Assembly (NCBI GenBank): GCA_032622095.1
Contig: CP136061.1
Span: 235,805,815 to 235,869,814, forward strand
From: Siphonodentalium dalli
Lineage: Eukaryota > Mollusca > Scaphopoda > Gadilida > Siphonodentaliidae
DNA: 64,000 nt
Direction: 5' to 3'
Shown one piece after another: positions 59,226 to 64,000 of this stretch. How positions within the stretch are numbered: position 1 is the first letter of the stretch; every line of letters starts with the position of its first letter. A program made the translations under genes and the position numbers. The notes under the pieces were generated by a model that ran no database searches, was not told where the DNA came from, and saw only the letters and a list, made by a program, of their open reading frames with translations.

Positions 59226-59880
59226 CTGCAGAGACTCAAATTTGATGTTCACCATTTTAGGGGCCCACCATAGAAAATGAGTAGGTGGCTAAATCTTGGG
59301 ATTCTGTGAATATAATATGGATGTTGGGACATATCTGAACTTTCTGCATCTGTGCATGACACTGATATAGTTGAATTACGTTTTCACTGCACGGGCTCCA
59401 TATCGGGGATCAAACATTTAAGGGCCCATCACTGAAAATGTGTATGTGCCTATATTTTTGGATTCTGGCATATAATATGGATGTTGGGCATATATAGACC
59501 GTCCTGCAGCTGTTCATGACTCATATATAGTTGACTTAGGTTTTCACTGCACGAACTTCATTTTGGGGTTCAAACAGAAATTGTGTATGTGCCTATACTT
59601 TGGTTCTGCCATATAATATGGATGTTGGGACAAATGTGGACCGTCCTGCATCTGTACATGACTCATATATACTTGTAGTTGAATTAGGTTTAAACTGCAT
59701 GGGCTCAAATTTGGGGTTCGCCATTTCAAGGGCCCTTTCATAGAAATGGGCAGGTGCCTAAATCTTTGGATTCTGGGAATATATTGTAGGTGTTAGGACA
59801 TATCTGGAATCTCCTGCATCTGTACAGGACTCCGATATAGTTGACTTTAGTCCAGGAGATATTGGTCAACCTCTGCACCC
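59225..59880 (-). repeat. ~165-bp satellite, inverted set of about four units
   Basis: Complement of the 49.8-50.5-kb satellite: 'ccattttaggggccc' near 59246, later variants near 59415 and 59725, each followed by 'ttctg..atataatatggatgttggg' and 'gactcatatatagttgactt'. Repeats are more diverged than at 50 kb. Confidence 0.8.
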
Positions 59881-59949
59881 CCCAGGACTCAACTTCACCC
59901 CACTAATTTTCTTTCTTAATGTTTCCTCTAATTTTTTTCACTTGTTAAC

Positions 59950-61060
59950 AAGAAAAAAAAGTGGCCGCAGAGACTCCAGACAAGATGGCGTCCATCATGG
60001 CGGCCATTTTTTGTTATATGCACCAGGTCTCTTTGATCGCCGTTATAGTAAAGATGATATCACATGCGGTCTTGTTTTTCGCTCGATTCGTTATGCTAAT
60101 ATACAACCCTTACAAATTAGCCAAAAATCCGACACCAGAATCCAATATGGCGGCCAAGATAGCCGCCGAAATGTGAAAATATGCTATTTTTCTGACATTT
60201 CACCACCTTTCGTTTGTCTCTGTGGGAAAATATTGGCATTTTGGCATGATGTTATACATTTATCGCATTGAAGAGTCATTGGCGAAGACATGGGGGTCAT
60301 AATAAACATTCATTGTGGGATATTTTTGTCCGTTATCACGTTTTCCCAAATCCGGTATAAATTTATCAAAGCCGAATCAACGCTAATAACGTGATGTAAT
60401 GTTTCGAATCAATGAATGTTATTGCTATCATAACAACACCCATGCATATATATGTACATGAGATAGTCGAGCTAGGATTCCTCTTATACCCGAGTTGAGA
60501 AATATTCACCCTAATCCAAGATGGCGGCCAAAATGGTCACCAGAAATAAAAAATCGCCGAAAATCGCTGATTTTAACATCAGTGAGCATTATTGTCATGA
60601 TAAATCCACACCTACTTACTAGTGTGAGTTGGGAACACTTGGGCGAAGAACTTTCCTTGTACCATATCCAAATAAAAGTCCCCCAAATCCAAAATGGCGC
60701 CCACAATGGCGGATAAATTTTGAAAAATCACCGAAATTCCTTCATATTCACACCATTGGGCATTATTGTAGAGACAACTCCACCCATGCTTACAGTTGAA
60801 TTAGAATACTGAGGTGAAGTAATTACCTTACATCTCATGCAAGAAATGGTTTTCCAAATCGAAGATGGCTGCCAAAATGGCGACCGAAATGTGAAAACAG
60901 CCTGCATTCCTTTAATTTTAAACGATGGGCATTATTGTTTCGCGATTTCTACCCACCATTGCATGTTGATGTGGAATATTGATATGAAGTATTCATTAGG
61001 GTTTGGCAATTGATACTCACAGTCAAGATGGTGGCCAAACTGACGGCCAGAAATTGAAAA
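59950..61060 (+). repeat. Tandem ~170-bp repeat carrying 'aagatggcggccaaaatggc'
   Basis: Units with 'caagatggcggccaaaatgg' variants at about 59980, 60145, 60519, 60692, 60862 and 61024, each followed by 'gaaatgtgaaaa', 'gggcattattgt' and 'gaagtattcacc'-like phrases. The right-hand units belong to the left arm of the palindrome centred near 62.4 kb and reappear inverted from about 63720. No coding role supported; the short Met-Ala-Ala frames are products of the motif. Confidence 0.75.
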
Positions 61061-61763
61061 GAAGTCGATATTATCACATGCTAATTTCAACTTTTTGTCA
61101 TAATATCGGTATGTATGGACGAAACTGTACATACACCATCTATTAGCTCAACTTAAACGTATCAAAAACGCATGACATAGCTCGTATCCTTCTGGAAAGA
61201 TGAAAACCCACAATTAATATCGTGATGTGGCATTTCGAAATCCATTCTCCACTCAGTGCCGATAATGGCCGTAACCGTAGGTGTGACGAATAGTCATATC
61301 AGAACAATTACCTGATAACAGATTCTGATTTGCCACGTCAGGTCCATAATTATCTGGACCAGCTTCCATTTCTTTGTCTGATAAATCTAGGTCGCTCACA
61401 CCGACAAAGTATTCACCAATTCCTGGGAGAAGGGTCCCTCTAATCATAACGTTTCAAACAGCTCATTTTCCGGTGTCTAGCTTACGATTTTAAATATTTG
61501 CTAAATATGGGATTTGTGCGTCATCTTGAACTAGGAAGGTATATGGTCGATGAGTATACAAGCTTACAGAAGGTCATCTCTATGTATGTGTCTCATACCC
61601 CATGAGGATAACGCCATGTACAACTGGCGAACCAGGTAGCTAGTCACTTCTCAATAGATGGTTCGTCAACTCACAAACTCAGCGAACTGAAACTCAGTGG
61701 ACAACTTTGACAGTGTTTCGAAGGTTGCTAGCTGTCGAATTCCCTTGGACAGATGTCTATCTA

Positions 61764-62024
61764 CTAAGGAGAAGACCATAATTTACCGACTACCCACACT
61801 TCTTGACCATGATCCGAAGCAAACTGTGTGACGTCCAGCAGTTGTCTCGTCGAAAATCTCCCAGCAGACAAGAACAATACTCGCGGTGCTAGTTTGTGGA
61901 CATGCGCCATGATAGTGGGAACGAAATGGGCCACGGTATACACCATCCCTATACCTGGTGCATCGTTAAGATATAGAATGTAATGCGTGCCTTTTTTTGG
62001 TGTGGTAAGATTGTATTTCCACAT
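61764..62024 (-). CDS. Unrecognised 86-codon open frame in left arm
   Basis: The minus-strand translation includes 'GTHYILYLNDAPGIGMVY' and 'PRVLFLSAGRFSTRQLL', ending 'WVVGKLWSSP'. The homologous right-arm segment is also open in the corresponding orientation (62766-63032) but with a quite different protein, so frame conservation is doubtful. No catalytic motif or domain is established. Confidence 0.2.
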   Translation of the reverse strand: MWKYNLTTPKKGTHYILYLNDAPGIGMVYTVAHFVPTIMAHVHKLAPRVLFLSAGRFSTRQLLDVTQFASDHGQEVWVVGKLWSSP

Positions 62025-62154
62025 CCGTTTCGAAGCCGTTCTGATTCAACTTGACCAGACGAACAATTTTGTCTGGATAATACTATGCTAGCCTCCCCCA
62101 AAACAGTCGGATGGACTAAAGGATAATGTCTTTATGACATGAAGGTGTGCGTTT

Positions 62155-62517
62155 TTGTTATCCTCTTGCAGGGTTAGTGTCAGTGTGTGGGCTGTATTAT
62201 TCAAGAAAATGTCAGGAACTGTGGTGCATTTATTTCACTATGTATTTAAAGCACACTGTATAGTATCGATGGCAATGGCTGTGGACGTTGGGGAACGCGA
62301 TCTTTATGATCATATAGCTTTATGTATTTATCTTTATAATATAGCAGTTAATGTCTCATGTAGGACAATGGTCGCAATGGTGATGTTACTAAGAAATAAC
62401 TTGGTGTGCCCAACGTATGTTGAACTGAATGCCAGAGCTCATCAACGTAACATTCCTCTGGATGTTCTCCACGTTGAACATTTCACCCTTATGTTGATGG
62501 CATTTGTACTTTCTTGA
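62155..62517 (+). CDS. 120-codon ORF in the centre of the third palindrome
   Basis: Open from an in-frame TTG at 62155; the first ATG is at 62209 ('MSGTVVHLFHYVFKAHC'). A good splice acceptor, 'gttatcctcttgcag/g', lies at its 5' edge, so it may be a last exon starting near 62171. The product is hydrophobic and Met-rich ('IVSMAMAVDVGERDLYDHIA', 'VAMVMLLRNN') and ends 'FTLMLMAFVLS'. It is the only sizeable unique coding candidate in the element and is not recognised. Confidence 0.35.
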   Translation: MLSSCRVSVSVWAVLFKKMSGTVVHLFHYVFKAHCIVSMAMAVDVGERDLYDHIALCIYLYNIAVNVSCRTMVAMVMLLRNNLVCPTYVELNARAHQRNIPLDVLHVEHFTLMLMAFVLS

Positions 62518-62732
62518 AACATACCGACCACCACCCAGCGTAAGTATAACATATCAGCCAACTATCAAAGGCATCGCCTTTAAGACTACACCCCAGTCTT
62601 GGTGTGGCTTATACAGTAGTAACCAATGGTACACGCCTGGTCCAGTTGATTAAGAACGGCTTCCAAACGGATGGGAACATACGATCTTAGCATACAAGGA
62701 AAGCAAAGCCACACATGTGATCCTGTCTGAAT

Positions 62733-62981
62733 CTAAAACATACCAAAATAAGGGGCGGTGCAGTCATGGTCCAATTTCATTTCCACTATCATGACACATT
62801 CCCGCAAACTAGCACCGAGTGTATTGTTATCATCTGCTTGGATCTGTTCGGTGAGATGGACGCCAACAAGATTGTTCTTATGATCATGTTCAAGAAGTGT
62901 TGGCATATTATGTATTATGGTCTCCTGCGCCTTAGCAGAAAGGCATCCGTCAAATCTCAGGCTTTCAACATTCGAAGCCAT
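62733..62981 (-). CDS. Unrecognised 82-codon ORF in right arm, possibly LRR-like
   Basis: Minus-strand frame from ATG: 'MASNVESLRFDGCLSAKAQE', 'NMPTLLEHDH', 'NLVGVHLTEQ' and 'GASLRECVMIVEMKLDHD', then TAG. The spacing of leucines ('VESLRFDGC', 'LVGVHLTEQ', 'VEMKLDHD') is reminiscent of leucine-rich repeats but too short to claim. The left-arm counterpart (about 61720-61960, plus strand) is interrupted by stops. Probably a decayed exon carried by the element. Confidence 0.3.
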   Translation of the reverse strand: MASNVESLRFDGCLSAKAQETIIHNMPTLLEHDHKNNLVGVHLTEQIQADDNNTLGASLRECVMIVEMKLDHDCTAPYFGMF

Positions 62982-64000
62982 ATACAGACGTTGTCCGGGT
63001 ACGTCAATGCATTAGATGAGTATGTGAATTGACGAACCATATATTGAGAAGTGGCTGTTTGCGAAGATCACCAGTTGTACATGTTGTTATCCCCATTAGC
63101 TCACCAAAACTGAAAATACGCAGATAGATAGGTCCTTCTGAAAGCTAGTATACGCATCGACCGATACCTGTCTAGTTTATCGCACAATATGATGCCCATA
63201 CTCCATATTGAGCATCTGAATTATACCATAAACTATACCACGAATGAAGCTCGCCAAGAATAAGGATAAGAATTCAAAGCTTTCGAAACAAACACGTGAG
63301 CTGGACACCGGCATATATATTGTTTGAAACATTCCGATTAGTGGGACCCTTCTACAAAGAAGTGTAGAATACTGTGTTGTTGTGAGCGAGATAGATTAAT
63401 CTGACGAAGAGACGGAAACTGGTCCAGATAATGCTGAATATGGCAAATCAGAATAAGCTCAGGTACTGTTGTTTTGATTCTTGGAAGTCATAATTTGACT
63501 ATTCGCACCTATATACGGTTACGACCAGTATGAGCCCTTTATAGTCAAGAATGGATTTTGAAATGTCACATCGCGATTGTGGGTTTTCATCCTTCCAAAA
63601 GGTTACGACTTATATTAGAACTAATAGATGGCTAATATTATGTACCGTTTCGTCTATACAGATCGATACTATGACAAAAAGTTTAAATTAGTATGTGATC
63701 ATATCGACTACTTTTCAATTTCTGGCCAGCAGTTTGGCCGCCATCTTGACTTTCAGTATCAATTGTCAAACCATAATGAATACTTAATATCAATATTCCA
63801 TATCAACATGTAATGGTGGGTAGAAATTGCGAAACAATAACGCCCATCGTAAGAAAGTAAAGAAATGTAGACGTGTTTTCAAATTTCGGTCGCCATTTTG
63901 GCCGCCATCTTCGATTTCTTGCATCAGATGTAAGGTAATTACTTCACCTCAGTATTCCAATTCAACTGTAAGCATGGGTGGAGTTGTCTCGACAATAATA

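Larger units (their letters stand above)
60765..64000. mobile_element. Third large fold-back structure, truncated by window end
   Basis: Left arm about 60765-62150 (and perhaps from 59950), centre about 62150-62590, right arm from about 62590 past the window end. Complementary landmarks: 'cgaaatccattctccactca' (61237) and 'agaatggattttgaaatgtc' (63549); 'gtacaactgg' (61618) and 'ccagttgtac' (63071); 'gtttcgaagccgttctgatt' (62026) and 'aagaacggcttccaaacgg' (62651). Arm identity is roughly 70-80% by eye, so it is old. Neither terminus is visible, so the superfamily is unknown. Confidence 0.75.

Noticed and set aside
61764-62024. Resemblance of 'VLFLSAGRFSTRQLLDVTQF' to the DEAQFL region of thymidine kinases
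   Set aside because: The acidic catalytic residues are absent, no P-loop is found upstream, and the mirrored arm does not conserve the frame; treated as chance.

Overview
Animal nuclear DNA: gene-poor, AT-rich, mostly non-coding and dominated by mobile elements and their remains. It looks like a lophotrochozoan, most likely a mollusc. Reasons (inference): a secreted PAN/apple-domain exon and a C-type lectin exon, both cut by phase-1 introns; a Jockey-like non-LTR retrotransposon of a type I recall from molluscan genomes; a tRNA-derived SINE; and the degenerate 'gagttatggccctttg' tandem repeat I associate with molluscan introns. No operon, rRNA, intact tRNA or CRISPR was seen. Only two host exons can be supported: the last exon of a C-type lectin-like gene (4309-4526, +) and the first exon of a secreted PAN-domain gene (40744-41059, +).

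Layout. 1-19 kb: old intergenic DNA with a duplicated palindromic repeat (1.9-2.7 kb), a ~495-bp TTAA-type MITE (3325-3819), the lectin exon, two copies of a piggyBac-type MITE with nested hairpins (5145-5536, 18224-18616), TC and AT microsatellites and several degenerate tandem repeats. 19.1-32.1 kb: one decayed Jockey-like LINE (ORF1 with zinc knuckles, ORF2 endonuclease and reverse transcriptase). It is split by a SINE (21088-21376, 13-bp TSD) and by a 7.75-kb giant palindrome (23065-30813, 6-bp TSD). The palindrome has AG...CT termini, ~3.5-kb arms, subterminal 15-bp repeats and a 0.66-kb centre, and is best explained as a fold-back, non-autonomous Maverick/Polinton-like element. 31.6-40.1 kb: a tandem duplication of the LINE 3' end plus a 2.2-kb block, with a later 840-bp duplication inside it. 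A second copy of the TTAA MITE sits in one duplicate, and the matching empty site survives in the other. 40.7-41.1 kb: PAN exon. 42.9-43.3 kb: hairpin array.

43.5-50.5 kb: a ~160-bp satellite interrupted by a 6.2-kb fold-back hAT element (43591-49812) with a perfect 8-bp TSD. 52.1-56.4 kb: a 2.15-kb tandem duplication. 58.4-59.9 kb: an inverted, diverged relative of the same material. 60-64 kb: a third large palindrome, centred near 62.4 kb and running off the window, with a 120-codon ORF in its centre.

The main message is structural. Three unrelated fold-back elements with kilobase arms lie within 64 kb, two of them with clean target-site duplications. Protein functions beyond the two host exons and the LINE are not claimed. 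All alignments were made by eye, so boundaries other than the TSD-defined ones are approximate.
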